NCBI GenBank assembly: GCA_902806175.1
Contig: CADCVQ010000087.1
Coordinates: 1 to 64,000, forward strand
Direction: 5' to 3'
From: an uncultured Solirubrobacteraceae bacterium
GTDB taxonomy: Bacteria; Actinomycetota; Thermoleophilia; Solirubrobacterales; Solirubrobacteraceae
DNA: 64,000 bases
The position numbers and the translations under genes were made by a program. The notes below the pieces were generated by a model, which was not told where the DNA came from, did not search any database, and worked only from the letters and a program-made list of their open reading frames with translations. Shown piece by piece: positions 18,498 to 26,091 of this stretch (positions are counted from its first letter, which is position 1; every line of letters starts with the position of its first letter).

Positions 18498-19849
18498 CGC
18501 GTTGCGCGGTGGCAGCCTTCGGCGCCGCGATCGTTGTTCGCCGCGCGGTCCGTGCTGACAGCGGAGACAAAGCGCCAGCCGTAGTTGCCGTTGCCGAGCC
18601 TGAGCTGCAGGACGCCGTGATCGGTGTTGTCCGTGACGCGGCTGTTGGGTTCCTTCCTTCCGGACCTACGCAGCGTCTTGCCGCCGGTGCCCACGATGAA
18701 CAGCCGGAAACGCCGGGTGTTCTTGAACACCAATCGCTGCGCGGGGTCCGAGCGACCGAAGCGCTCGTACTGATGCGCATGGCCGGCGAGCACGACGTCT
18801 CCGCCTCGGCCCCAGAACTCCTCGATCAGCGGCCGCAGCTGCGGGGTGTCGAAGTTGTCATACGACGAGTCCCAGTACGGATGGTGCATGAACATCAGGC
18901 TGCAGCTGCGCGGGTTGGCGGCCATGTCGCGCCGCAGCCAGCGGTGCTGCTCGGCGCCGCGGGCACACACGCGCCGCTGCCGCGCGCAGTTGGAGTTGAT
19001 CGCGTACAGGCGCCACGAGCCGACGTCGAAGGCGTACCAGCCCTTGTCGCGCTCGCCGAAGCGGTTCGTGCGGGACCGGTCGAAGAACTCCCAGTAGCCG
19101 AGGGCTCGCGGCGTGTGGTACTCGTGGTTGCCCAGCACAGGAAAGGTGACGGGCCGCAGAAACCCCCAGTCACGGTTGTAGAACTGCTGGAAGTCAGGCA
19201 GCGAGCCGTCCTGGTACTGGATGTCGCCCAAGGCGAGTACCGCCGCGGGAAACCCGGGATTGCCCCGCGCGCGCTCGCTCTCGATGATCTTGCGCGCGGT
19301 TGCCGCGGACTGGCAGGTCGTCGGGTCCGCTGCTGCGCGCTGTGGTCCGTTGCAGGAGATGTCACCGGCCGCGTAGACGACGGGCTCGGCGCGTGACGCG
19401 GATGCGCTCGGCGCCGGCGGGGCGGGCGGTGCCGGCGGTGGTGGCGCCGCGGGTGGCGGTACGGCGGGGGGCGCGGTCGACTTGAACGCGCTGCAGCCCT
19501 CGAACTGCACGCACACGGCGACGCCGAGGACCCGGCTGGGGAAGGTGATGTTCGCGCAGCCCGGCTGGCTGTCGTTGTCGTCGTAGTAGGGCGACAGGAA
19601 GCCCGGTTGGGAAGCGGCGGTGATGACTCGCGCGTACGCGCGGTGTCCGTCGGCGTCGCGATCGCAGGCATCGACCGTGGAGTCGTTGTTGCGCACGCAC
19701 ACGACGCTGGCATCGGACGGGTGAGCGACGCACACGTCGACCGCCTGCGCGCGCGATGGCTTCAGGCTCGCGCTGACGAGCAGGACCACCAGGCCGCACA
19801 GGCAGATGCCGACGAGCAGCCTTGCCACGATTGCACGCGGTCTCGTCAT
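18494..19849 (-). CDS. Secreted calcineurin-like metallophosphoesterase with N-terminal six-Cys module
   Basis: The 451-residue precursor has a signal peptide (about 1-36), one 83-residue six-Cys module (39-121), a Pro/Ala-rich linker (122-150) and a metallophosphoesterase domain. All metal-binding blocks are present: GD at 162-163, GDIQY at 208, GNHEY with Asn241/His242, HH at 322-323 and GHAHQYER with His357/His359. The pattern is that of purple-acid-phosphatase-like enzymes, which hydrolyse phosphate esters outside the cell. It is the first gene of a two-gene operon with the GH43-like protein and shares the module with it. An AGGAG ribosome site lies about 8 nt upstream. Confidence 0.85.
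   Translation of the reverse strand: MTRPRAIVARLLVGICLCGLVVLLVSASLKPSRAQAVDVCVAHPSDASVVCVRNNDSTVDACDRDADGHRAYARVITAASQPGFLSPYYDDNDSQPGCANITFPSRVLGVAVCVQFEGCSAFKSTAPPAVPPPAAPPPPAPPAPPAPSASASRAEPVVYAAGDISCNGPQRAAADPTTCQSAATARKIIESERARGNPGFPAAVLALGDIQYQDGSLPDFQQFYNRDWGFLRPVTFPVLGNHEYHTPRALGYWEFFDRSRTNRFGERDKGWYAFDVGSWRLYAINSNCARQRRVCARGAEQHRWLRRDMAANPRSCSLMFMHHPYWDSSYDNFDTPQLRPLIEEFWGRGGDVVLAGHAHQYERFGRSDPAQRLVFKNTRRFRLFIVGTGGKTLRRSGRKEPNSRVTDNTDHGVLQLRLGNGNYGWRFVSAVSTDRAANNDRGAEGCHRATR
19487..19735 (-). repeat. Six-Cys secreted module, copy 1
   Basis: Residues 39-121 of the metallophosphoesterase, 83 residues, same cysteine frame as the three copies in the neighbouring gene (CVAHPSDAS, VVCVRN, ACDRDADGH, YYDDNDS, GCAN, AVCVQ, EGCSA). 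Confidence 0.85.
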
Positions 19850-20056
19850 ACGAGCGCTCCTATGCCTCGACGCAGCCGGGCCTCACATGCCAGCACCGAA
19901 CCGCACCCCCTCTTGCGGCGTTTGGCCGTCACTGCAACTGCAACGGCACTCATGGTGGCAGGTAGCGCCACGTTCTGACAGCGATCGACCTCAGCGTCGC
20001 CGCGCCGTCGAGCGGGCAGTGGCCTTGCCGAAACGTTGTGCCTTCGATGCCCTAGG

Positions 20057-20404
20057 TCACTGCTTGGCGGGAAGCGAGCGCGCGTACGCGACGCCGCGCC
20101 TGACCCACGGCTCGAGCTGGCGCATGGTGAGGACGCCTTCGGTGTCGACTCGGACCCAGCCCTGCATCGCACGGCCGCGCATCTCGAAGGGCTCGACATG
20201 CGGCTCCGCGAGGAGGGCGCCGGTCTGCGCAGGATCCACCCGCACCAAGAGCCCGCCCTGGCCGCTGGCGGCGACGGACATGTTGCCGGCGACGAGGAAG
20301 GCCAACCCGCCGAACATCCGCTTTTCCGTGACAGCGGGGTCCGCCCCGATCACCGCACGAATTCGGGTTGCGAGATCTTCGTCGTACGCCACGCCCGCCA
20401 TCAT
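20057..20404 (-). CDS. TfoX N-terminal-domain protein
   Basis: The 115-residue protein matches the TfoX_N family: DEDLATRIRAVIG, VTEKRMFGGLAFLVAGNMSV, LLVRVDP, MRGRAMQGWVRV and ARSLP appear in the usual order. TfoX_N proteins are small and of unknown biochemical role; the name comes from the competence regulator TfoX. The start is taken at the MM pair (ATG at 20404 or 20401) where homology begins; the frame stays open to 20560 without similarity. Confidence 0.85.
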   Translation of the reverse strand: MMAGVAYDEDLATRIRAVIGADPAVTEKRMFGGLAFLVAGNMSVAASGQGGLLVRVDPAQTGALLAEPHVEPFEMRGRAMQGWVRVDTEGVLTMRQLEPWVRRGVAYARSLPAKQ

Positions 20405-20838
20405 CGCGTACCGACGACACGCGGGCATACCGAATGGCTGCTCCGAGCCAGTCGTCGCCTCTCGCTGGGAGAAAGCGATTCTCGCCGAATATGGACCAGG
20501 CTTTGGCGGCACCACAACGCACCGCACCGGCGTCGCCTGTTCGCCCGCGGACTCGCTCACGAGCCGCGGGCGCGCCGCACCGCGTAGTTGAAGCCGGCGG
20601 GTGCCGGCGCGAGACGTGGTTCAGGTCGGACATGCGCGGGCAGATCTCGACCGAAGCGATCTGGAGGATGCAATGTGCACGCCGTTTGACGAAGATCAAC
20701 CTCCGCGGTCAGCTCCGCGCGGTTTGGCCCCCCGCCGCGACCCGCGCCGCTCCTCGGGTCGCTCGAGCGTTCGAAGCCGGCAGTGAAGGCCGCGAGTTGC
20801 TCGCAGACGCTGAGCGCGTGCGCGAGGAGGCGGCTTGG
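20405..20838. other. 434-nt region without a recognisable gene
   Basis: The gap between the divergent TfoX-like and Nudix genes holds only short frames with no family features. A 38-codon frame after GGAGG at about 20670 encodes an Arg/Pro-rich string that I do not regard as a gene. The region may be decayed sequence; nothing identifiable remains. Confidence 0.4.
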
Positions 20839-21336
20839 GTGAGTCGTCCCGCGCGCTCGCGACGTGCGACCATCGCCGCCGCCGGCTACCGGTTGGCTCT
20901 GCTCGCGTTGCGGGTGTGGTGGGCGTTGCGCCGGCCGGCCAACAACGGCGTTCGCTGCGTGCTGCGTCATGGCGAGTCCGTGCTGCTCGTGCGCCATACC
21001 TACGGCGACACCCGCTGGATGCTGCCCGGCGGGCGGATGCGCCGCCACGAGGAGCCGATCGCTGCCGCACGGCGCGAGATGTCCCAAGAGCTCGGCGCGA
21101 CGTTTGCCGGCTGGAGGTCGATCGGGAGCCTGCCCGCGCGCAGCGGCTACAGGCGCCGGTCGCGCCAGGACGCGTTCCGGCGCCACACGACGCACTACGT
21201 GGAGGCGACCGCGTCGGCCCCGCAGCTGCGTCCACGCACCGCCGAGCTGCACGACGTCGGCTGGTTTGACAGCGGATCGATGCCCGCCGATCGCTCCGAC
21301 GCCGTCGACGTGGCGATCGATGCAGGCTGGCTCTGA
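20839..21336 (+). CDS. Nudix hydrolase
   Basis: The 165-residue protein carries a Nudix box, GRMRRHEEPIAAARREMSQE then LG, which fits Gx5Ex7REUxEExGU except Gln for the first of the paired Glu. A basic hydrophobic N-terminus (LALLALRVWWALRRP) precedes it. Nudix enzymes hydrolyse nucleoside diphosphates linked to another moiety; the substrate is unknown. The GTG at 20839 is chosen because a GAGGAGG ribosome site lies about 9 nt upstream and the frame above it is featureless. Confidence 0.8.
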   Translation: MSRPARSRRATIAAAGYRLALLALRVWWALRRPANNGVRCVLRHGESVLLVRHTYGDTRWMLPGGRMRRHEEPIAAARREMSQELGATFAGWRSIGSLPARSGYRRRSRQDAFRRHTTHYVEATASAPQLRPRTAELHDVGWFDSGSMPADRSDAVDVAIDAGWL

Positions 21337-21433
21337 CACAAGCGAACCTCTCGCGAACGACCGGCCGGCGTCGTGGCCATGGTCGCTACCGGGTGGTCCG
21401 TGCGGGGCCACCGCAACGAAGCGCGAGCGGCCG

Positions 21434-22495
21434 CTACGCGACGTAGACGGGCGTCCCGACCGGCGAGCGCGCATAGAGCGAGATCACGTCGGGAATGCGC
21501 ATCCGCACGCAGCCGTGCGAAGCGTCGGTGCCGAGCGAGGAGTAGGCGCCGGGATCGATGCCGTGGATGCCGGCGCCGCCGTTGAAGGCCATCCAGCGCG
21601 CCTTGATCGGGTTGTCCGGCCCGGGCGGGATCGTCTTGCCGGCGAGGTCGCCCGCCCACTCGCTGTTGGGCACGCGCCACTTGGGGTTGGTCTCCTTCCA
21701 CTGCACGTCGTACAAGCCGGCGGGCGTTTCTAGGCCCGCGCGCCCGACGGCGATCGGCCAGCTGCGCAGCGGCTCGAGGTTCTCGTAGAAGCGCAGGACG
21801 TGGTTCTTGCGGTCCACGACGATGTACGCGGGGTACCGCGCGGCCAGCTCGTCGGTGGTGACCGTAGGCGCGACCGCGAGCATCCTGACGCTGATGTCGG
21901 CCGGGCGCTGACGGTTCTGCACGGCGCGCTCGAGGCTGCGGTGAAGCGCGGTCGCGTCGATCCGCGAGCCCATCCGCTCGGGCACGCGCCGCAGCGCGCC
22001 GCCGTCGGGCTGCACCGACGCCTCGACCGGCGCCACGTACGTGAAGGCCGCGACCTCCTGCACGAGGCGGGGCAGGACGCCGCGCGCGTAGCGCGTCGCC
22101 AGCGGGATCGACGACTGCATCTTCGCGCCGCTGACGGCGCGCAGGACGCGTGCCCCCAACCAGCCGCGCCGGCTGTCGGCGAGCGCGTGCTCGAGGGCCT
22201 CGTCGATGTCCGCCCTGACGCGCAGCTGGGCGGGGCTCAGGACAAACGTCTTGGCGGGCGTGTGGACGCGCAGCGCGCGCTGCTTGGGCGCGACCGCGCG
22301 GGCGTGCACGAGCCGCTCGGCGGCCTCCGTGTCCAGGCCGCCGACATCGACGCCGCCGATGCGGATGCCCGGTGCGAGCCGATCCGCTTGCGTGCTGTCA
22401 TAGAGCGTGGCGGCGCCCGCGATCAGCCCGAGGAGCGCCACACACGCAAGCAGCACGCGGCGGCCGCCGCTACGTCGTCGCCTGGGACGGGTCAC
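21434..22495 (-). CDS. Secreted L,D-transpeptidase (YkuD domain)
   Basis: The 353-residue protein has a basic N-terminus and signal anchor (13-32), a central domain with internal similarity to peptidoglycan-binding/VanW-like regions, and a YkuD catalytic domain. The active-site segment HGIDPGAYSSLGTDASHGC places the catalytic cysteine at about 329 with SHGCVRM. Such enzymes make 3-3 cross-links in peptidoglycan or attach proteins to it. GTG start. Confidence 0.92.
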   Translation of the reverse strand: MTRPRRRRSGGRRVLLACVALLGLIAGAATLYDSTQADRLAPGIRIGGVDVGGLDTEAAERLVHARAVAPKQRALRVHTPAKTFVLSPAQLRVRADIDEALEHALADSRRGWLGARVLRAVSGAKMQSSIPLATRYARGVLPRLVQEVAAFTYVAPVEASVQPDGGALRRVPERMGSRIDATALHRSLERAVQNRQRPADISVRMLAVAPTVTTDELAARYPAYIVVDRKNHVLRFYENLEPLRSWPIAVGRAGLETPAGLYDVQWKETNPKWRVPNSEWAGDLAGKTIPPGPDNPIKARWMAFNGGAGIHGIDPGAYSSLGTDASHGCVRMRIPDVISLYARSPVGTPVYVA

Positions 22496-22597
22496 CCGCA
22501 GCAGTTAAGCGCCTGCGCCGCCGGTCGTGGCCGATCAGGGCGCGCTGCACGAGCACTTGCAGCTTGCAGGATCGGCCGCGCGCGCGTCGTGTCGCAG

Positions 22598-22603
22598 TAC
22601 GCT
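22598..22603 (+). promoter_or_regulatory. -10 box TACGCT
   Basis: TACGCT ends 7 nt before an ATG at 22611, which opens a 19-codon frame rather than the main small gene at 22663. Confidence 0.45.
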
Positions 22604-22610
22604 GGCGCTC

Positions 22611-22670
22611 ATGGAGCAGGCAGGCACGGGCGCTCGCGCAAACCACGCGCGCCTGATGGCGCATGCGTGA
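22611..22670 (+). CDS. Possible 19-codon leader ORF
   Basis: The ATG sits 7 nt after a good -10 box, the spacing seen at many annotated starts in this window. The frame encodes 19 residues and its TGA (22668-22670) overlaps the first codons of the next gene, whose ATG is at 22663. It could couple translation to that gene or simply be untranslated leader. Confidence 0.3.
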   Translation: MEQAGTGARANHARLMAHA

Positions 22671-22854
22671 CGACGACCCCACCACCGAGACGCTGCGCAT
22701 CGAGCAGCTGCAGCGCGAGCTCGCCGAACGCGCGCGCGCCGATCAGGCCGTGACGCCGGAGGAGGAGCAGGCCGCCGACCGCCGCGCGGACAAGGCCGGC
22801 TACCTGCGCGAGCAGCTCGACAAGCAGGCCGAGAACCCCGACGACCCCGACTAG
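22663..22854 (+). CDS. Small charged protein, predicted coiled coil
   Basis: The 63-residue product is very hydrophilic with a heptad-like Leu/Glu/Arg pattern over about residues 10-55 and an acidic end (NPDDPD). I do not recognise a family. It is supported by length, codon pattern and the strong symmetrical terminator that begins within its stop codon. Confidence 0.6.
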   Translation: MRDDDPTTETLRIEQLQRELAERARADQAVTPEEEQAADRRADKAGYLREQLDKQAENPDDPD

Positions 22855-22912
22855 TACACGCGGCCGGAAGTTCCGCGGGGAAACGCGCGGAACTTGTGGC
22901 CGCGTGTACTAG
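22851..22912. terminator. Symmetrical bidirectional terminator embedding both stop codons
   Basis: Left arm 22851-22877 and right arm 22886-22912 form a 27-bp stem (starting CTAGTACACGCGGCC) with one 2-bp mismatch and an 8-nt loop. The TAG of the small protein on the plus strand and the TAG of the enolase-family gene on the minus strand are the outermost pairs of the stem, so one hairpin ends both convergent transcripts. A single-arm relative is found at 32434-32456. Confidence 0.85.
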
Positions 22913-23970
22913 TCGCGCCAGCGAAATCCGGTCGCGGCAGGCGCCGGATCCAGCGGCCCGTCCGGCAGTCCCTCAGGCAGGTCGGCGAGCAGAAAGCCCT
23001 CCGGCGACGTGTCGTTCGGCGCGTCGGCATGAAACAGGGACGCGAGGTACTGGATCTGGCCGCGTCCCGGGCCGAGCTCGTACATCCCGCCGCCATAGGC
23101 GCCGATGCCCTTCGCCTCGACGTAGTCATACGTGTCCAGCAGCCGCTCGAGGCCGCCGATCCGCGATGGCTTGAAGTTCACCATCTGCGGTGTGAACGGC
23201 AGTGCCTCGATGTCGGCGGCCGAATGGATGTTTGCGTCCCAGGTGATGCGGCTGCGGTACGGCTCGAGCAGCTCGTCGATCTCGGGCGTCAGCTTCGGGT
23301 CCTCGAACCAGACGTCCTCTGCGCCGTCGACGGCGTCCACGACGCGGCGGTAGAGATCGGGGTCCGGCGGCTGCTCCATGATCGAGTCCTCGTAGTGCCC
23401 CTTGAAGTCCAGCAGTCGGACGGCGCCGGTCTCGGCGACGCCGATGACGAGCTCGTCGTCCCAGTCCGACGTCGGGTCGAGCTTGAAGCGCAGCGACGGG
23501 TAGCGGTCGAGGCGGCTGGTCAGCTTCTCCAGCGACGGCGGGTCGCCGAGCCGCAGGGAGACGACGAACTTCAGCGGCTGCGGCTCGCGCCCGAGCACCG
23601 CATGCAGCGACTCTCCGGCCTGGCGCAGCGCGAGATCCAGCGCCGCCGACTCGTAGGCCCACGCGCGGTACAGGCGCGAGACCTCCTCCTGGGGCTCCTG
23701 GGCGAACAGGTCGAGCGTCGCCAGATGCTCGGCGAAGGACCGCATCGTCCAGGAACCCTGCAGCGGCAGCGACGCCCCGGCTCGGAGCGCGGCTTCCTGG
23801 TCGACGGAGTCATACGTGACGTCCTCTCCGACGCCCTCCTCGCCGTTGCCGCGCAGGTGGATGACCGTCGATCGGCGCGCGAAGTCGCTTGACACCTCGC
23901 GCTCCAGTCCTTCCAGCGTGTACTCCTGGATCCGCAGTCGCAGGTCGGCGATGCGGTCGTAGGTGCTCAT
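22909..23970 (-). CDS. Enolase-superfamily enzyme
   Basis: The 353-residue protein keeps the enolase-superfamily barrel motifs: Lys163 in RFKLDP, Asp188 in LLDFKG, Glu223 in WFEDPK, Asp245 in ITWDANIHS and Lys267 in NFKPSRIGG. The Asp/Glu/Asp triad binds magnesium and the lysines are the candidate acid/base pair, closest in arrangement to the muconate-lactonising/o-succinylbenzoate/dipeptide-epimerase group. The N-terminal capping domain is divergent and the substrate is unknown. It stands alone with its stop inside the shared terminator. Confidence 0.8.
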   Translation of the reverse strand: MSTYDRIADLRLRIQEYTLEGLEREVSSDFARRSTVIHLRGNGEEGVGEDVTYDSVDQEAALRAGASLPLQGSWTMRSFAEHLATLDLFAQEPQEEVSRLYRAWAYESAALDLALRQAGESLHAVLGREPQPLKFVVSLRLGDPPSLEKLTSRLDRYPSLRFKLDPTSDWDDELVIGVAETGAVRLLDFKGHYEDSIMEQPPDPDLYRRVVDAVDGAEDVWFEDPKLTPEIDELLEPYRSRITWDANIHSAADIEALPFTPQMVNFKPSRIGGLERLLDTYDYVEAKGIGAYGGGMYELGPGRGQIQYLASLFHADAPNDTSPEGFLLADLPEGLPDGPLDPAPAATGFRWRD

Positions 23971-24022
23971 GCTGCGCGCCTGCTACCCGTTCGGGCGAGA
24001 GGGCATCACCCGACTCGCGACG

Positions 24023-24880
24023 TCAGGCGACTTCGCGCAGCAGTTCGGCGTCGCTGTCCAGCGACCGCTTGAGCGTCTTCTTCAGCTCGCCGTGGATCTG
24101 GCAGATGCGACTCTCGGAGACGCCGAGAACCTCGCCGATCTCGCGCAGCGTGAGGTTCTTGACGTACAGCAGGACGGCGACCTCGCGTTCGCGGCGGCCG
24201 AGCGACGCGAAGGCGCGGCGAAAGCGCTGCTTGGCCTCGGTCCTCGTGGCCTCGTGCAGCGGGTCCGTCGATTCGTCGCCGCTGGGCAGCACGTCGATGC
24301 GCTCGACGCTCGCACCGTCGTGCGCCAGCACGAGCGTGTTCAGCGACGTCACGTCGGATGCGATCAGGTCGCGCTTGCGGGCGCTCAGCTGCGCCGCGCT
24401 CATGTTCAGCGCATCCGCGAGCTCGTGGTCGGACGGCCCGCGCCCGTGGATGGAGCGAAAGTCCTTGTGCGCGCGGCGCATGTCGCGTTCCCAGCGGCGC
24501 AGCGAGCGCGGCGCCCAGTCGTTGCGGCGCAGCTCGTCGATGACGGCGCCGTGGATCCGCGTCCAGGCGAACTGCTCGAGCGTCGCGCCCTTCGCGGGGT
24601 CATAGCGGTCAAGCGACTTGATCAGCGCCTCCAGGCCGGCGGAGACGAGGTCGTCGACCTCGCAGCTGGTGGGCAGCTCGCCGATCTTGCGATAGACGAC
24701 GAACTTCACGAGCGGCGCGTACGTCAGGACGAGGCGGTCGCGAAGCTGCTGATCGCCGCTGCGCTGGTACTCGTGCCAGAGCTCCATCGCGTCCCCGGAC
24801 TCCATCCAGCGGCGCGGTGGCTGCTCGCTGGACGGGGGCTGCACCGGGGCAGCGGCGCGGTCGCGGCGAGCGAGGGACAT
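24023..24880 (-). CDS. WhiG/FliA-type RNA polymerase sigma factor
   Basis: The 285-residue protein is a group 3 sigma factor. Region 2 includes LVKFVVYRKIGELP, VDDLVSAGLEALIKSLDRYDP and FAWTRIHGAVIDELRRNDWAPRS; region 3 and the region 4 helix-turn-helix (LTLREIGEVLGVSESRICQIH) follow. In actinobacteria such factors (WhiG) control sporulation, and elsewhere (FliA) motility. No flagellar or sporulation gene lies nearby, so the regulon cannot be told. The 30-residue N-terminal extension is Pro-rich and atypical. Confidence 0.93.
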   Translation of the reverse strand: MSLARRDRAAAPVQPPSSEQPPRRWMESGDAMELWHEYQRSGDQQLRDRLVLTYAPLVKFVVYRKIGELPTSCEVDDLVSAGLEALIKSLDRYDPAKGATLEQFAWTRIHGAVIDELRRNDWAPRSLRRWERDMRRAHKDFRSIHGRGPSDHELADALNMSAAQLSARKRDLIASDVTSLNTLVLAHDGASVERIDVLPSGDESTDPLHEATRTEAKQRFRRAFASLGRREREVAVLLYVKNLTLREIGEVLGVSESRICQIHGELKKTLKRSLDSDAELLREVA

Positions 24881-25019
24881 GCTTCGTTATCGCTCCGCGC
24901 GGGCGCTAACGAGAGCGCACGGCGGGACGTGGTCGCCCGCAGCGGCGCGATCGACAGGTTCTGGGCCGCAATTGCACAGGTTCCAGCCGCGTCCGCAGCG
25001 CCGACTGTGTTCTAGACAG

Positions 25020-25043
25020 CGGCGGCCTTCTTGCGTGCCGCCG
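25020..25043 (-). terminator. Hairpin after the quinone oxidoreductase gene
   Basis: CGGCGGC and GCCGCCG (7-bp perfect stem, 10-nt loop) lie 17 nt beyond the stop of the minus-strand oxidoreductase gene. No U-tract follows. Confidence 0.45.
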
Positions 25044-25059
25044 GGCTGTGCGTGGCCGA

Positions 25060-26013
25060 TCAGGCCGCCGGATCGAGCGTGACCTTGCCCGTCGTGCGCC
25101 GCTGTGCGAGGTCGGTCTGCGCCCGCGCGGCGTCCGCGAGCGGATAGGCCCGTCCGGTCACCACGCGCAGCTCGCCGCGCCGCACGCGCTCGAAGAGATC
25201 GGCCAGCGCCTCCTCGATCATCGCCGGGCGCCCGATGCAGTGCGCAAACCAGAACCCGACGACGGCGCGCGAGTGGCGCATGAGGTCACCGCTGCGCACG
25301 GTGTTGTTCTCGCGTGAGGCGATCCCGTAGGTGACCAGCCGCCCGAACGGCGCGAGCGCGTCGAGCGAGGCATCGAAGATCGCGCCGCCCGCCATCTCGA
25401 AGACGACGTCGACCGGGGCGCCGCGGTTGGCCTCCGCCAGGCGCTCCGTCAGCCCCTCGGCGGCACCGTCGACGGCGATGTCGGCGCCGAGCTCCAGCGC
25501 GAGCGCGCGCTTGTCCGCCGTGGACGCGGTCGCGATCACGCGACCGGCGCCCATCGCCTTGCCGAGCTGCACGGCGAGCGAGCCGACGCCGCCGGCGGCG
25601 GCGTGCACGACGACGCTCTCGCCGTCGCGCACGCGCGCGCACGTGCGGTACAGGTGCCACGCCGTCAGTCCCTGCAGGACGAGCGCGAGCGCGGTCTCGT
25701 CGTCGACGCCGTCCGGGATCGGGAACGTCAGCGCGGCCGGCGCGGTCGCGTACTCCGCGTAGCCGCCCGAGCCGCAGAGCGCGACGACGCGCTCGCCGCT
25801 GTCCTGGCGCACGCCCGCGACCTCCGAGCCGGGCACGAGCGGCAGCTCGTCCTTGGCCAGGTAGGAGTTCGTGCGCCGGTGGGTGTCGGCGAAGTTCAGG
25901 CCAGCGCGGTTGACCTTCACGAGGACCTCCCCGTCGCCCGGGGCGGGCACCGGGAGCTCGACGAGCTGGAGCACCTCGGGGCCGCCGTACTCGGACATCT
26001 GGATCGCGCGCAT
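25060..26013 (-). CDS. Zinc-independent NADPH:quinone oxidoreductase-like protein
   Basis: The 317-residue protein belongs to the medium-chain dehydrogenase/reductase superfamily. The N-terminus (MRAIQMSEYGGPEVLQL, then PGDGEVLVKVNRAGLNF) and the nucleotide site AAAGGVGSLAVQLGKAMGA match quinone oxidoreductases, and no zinc-binding cysteine cluster is present. It would reduce quinones or enones with NADPH. The frame stays open far upstream to 27198 across the PfkB gene; the ATG at 26013 is chosen on homology, with a -10-like TATCGT about 11 nt upstream. Confidence 0.9.
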   Translation of the reverse strand: MRAIQMSEYGGPEVLQLVELPVPAPGDGEVLVKVNRAGLNFADTHRRTNSYLAKDELPLVPGSEVAGVRQDSGERVVALCGSGGYAEYATAPAALTFPIPDGVDDETALALVLQGLTAWHLYRTCARVRDGESVVVHAAAGGVGSLAVQLGKAMGAGRVIATASTADKRALALELGADIAVDGAAEGLTERLAEANRGAPVDVVFEMAGGAIFDASLDALAPFGRLVTYGIASRENNTVRSGDLMRHSRAVVGFWFAHCIGRPAMIEEALADLFERVRRGELRVVTGRAYPLADAARAQTDLAQRRTTGKVTLDPAA

Positions 26014-26091
26014 CTGGCCGGGCCACGATACTTGCCGCGCTGAAGGCCCAGCCTCACGGCGTACAACCGACGAACGGACAGAGTTCAATCC

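Noticed and set aside
20660-20790. Short frame with a good GGAGG site in the 20.4-20.8 kb gap
   Set aside because: The product is a featureless Arg/Pro-rich string typical of GC-rich non-coding sequence.
25020-25062. In-frame extension of the quinone oxidoreductase beyond its TGA (SATHSPAARKKAAAV)
   Set aside because: The stop at 25060 matches the usual family end, and the following sequence is better explained as a hairpin terminator.
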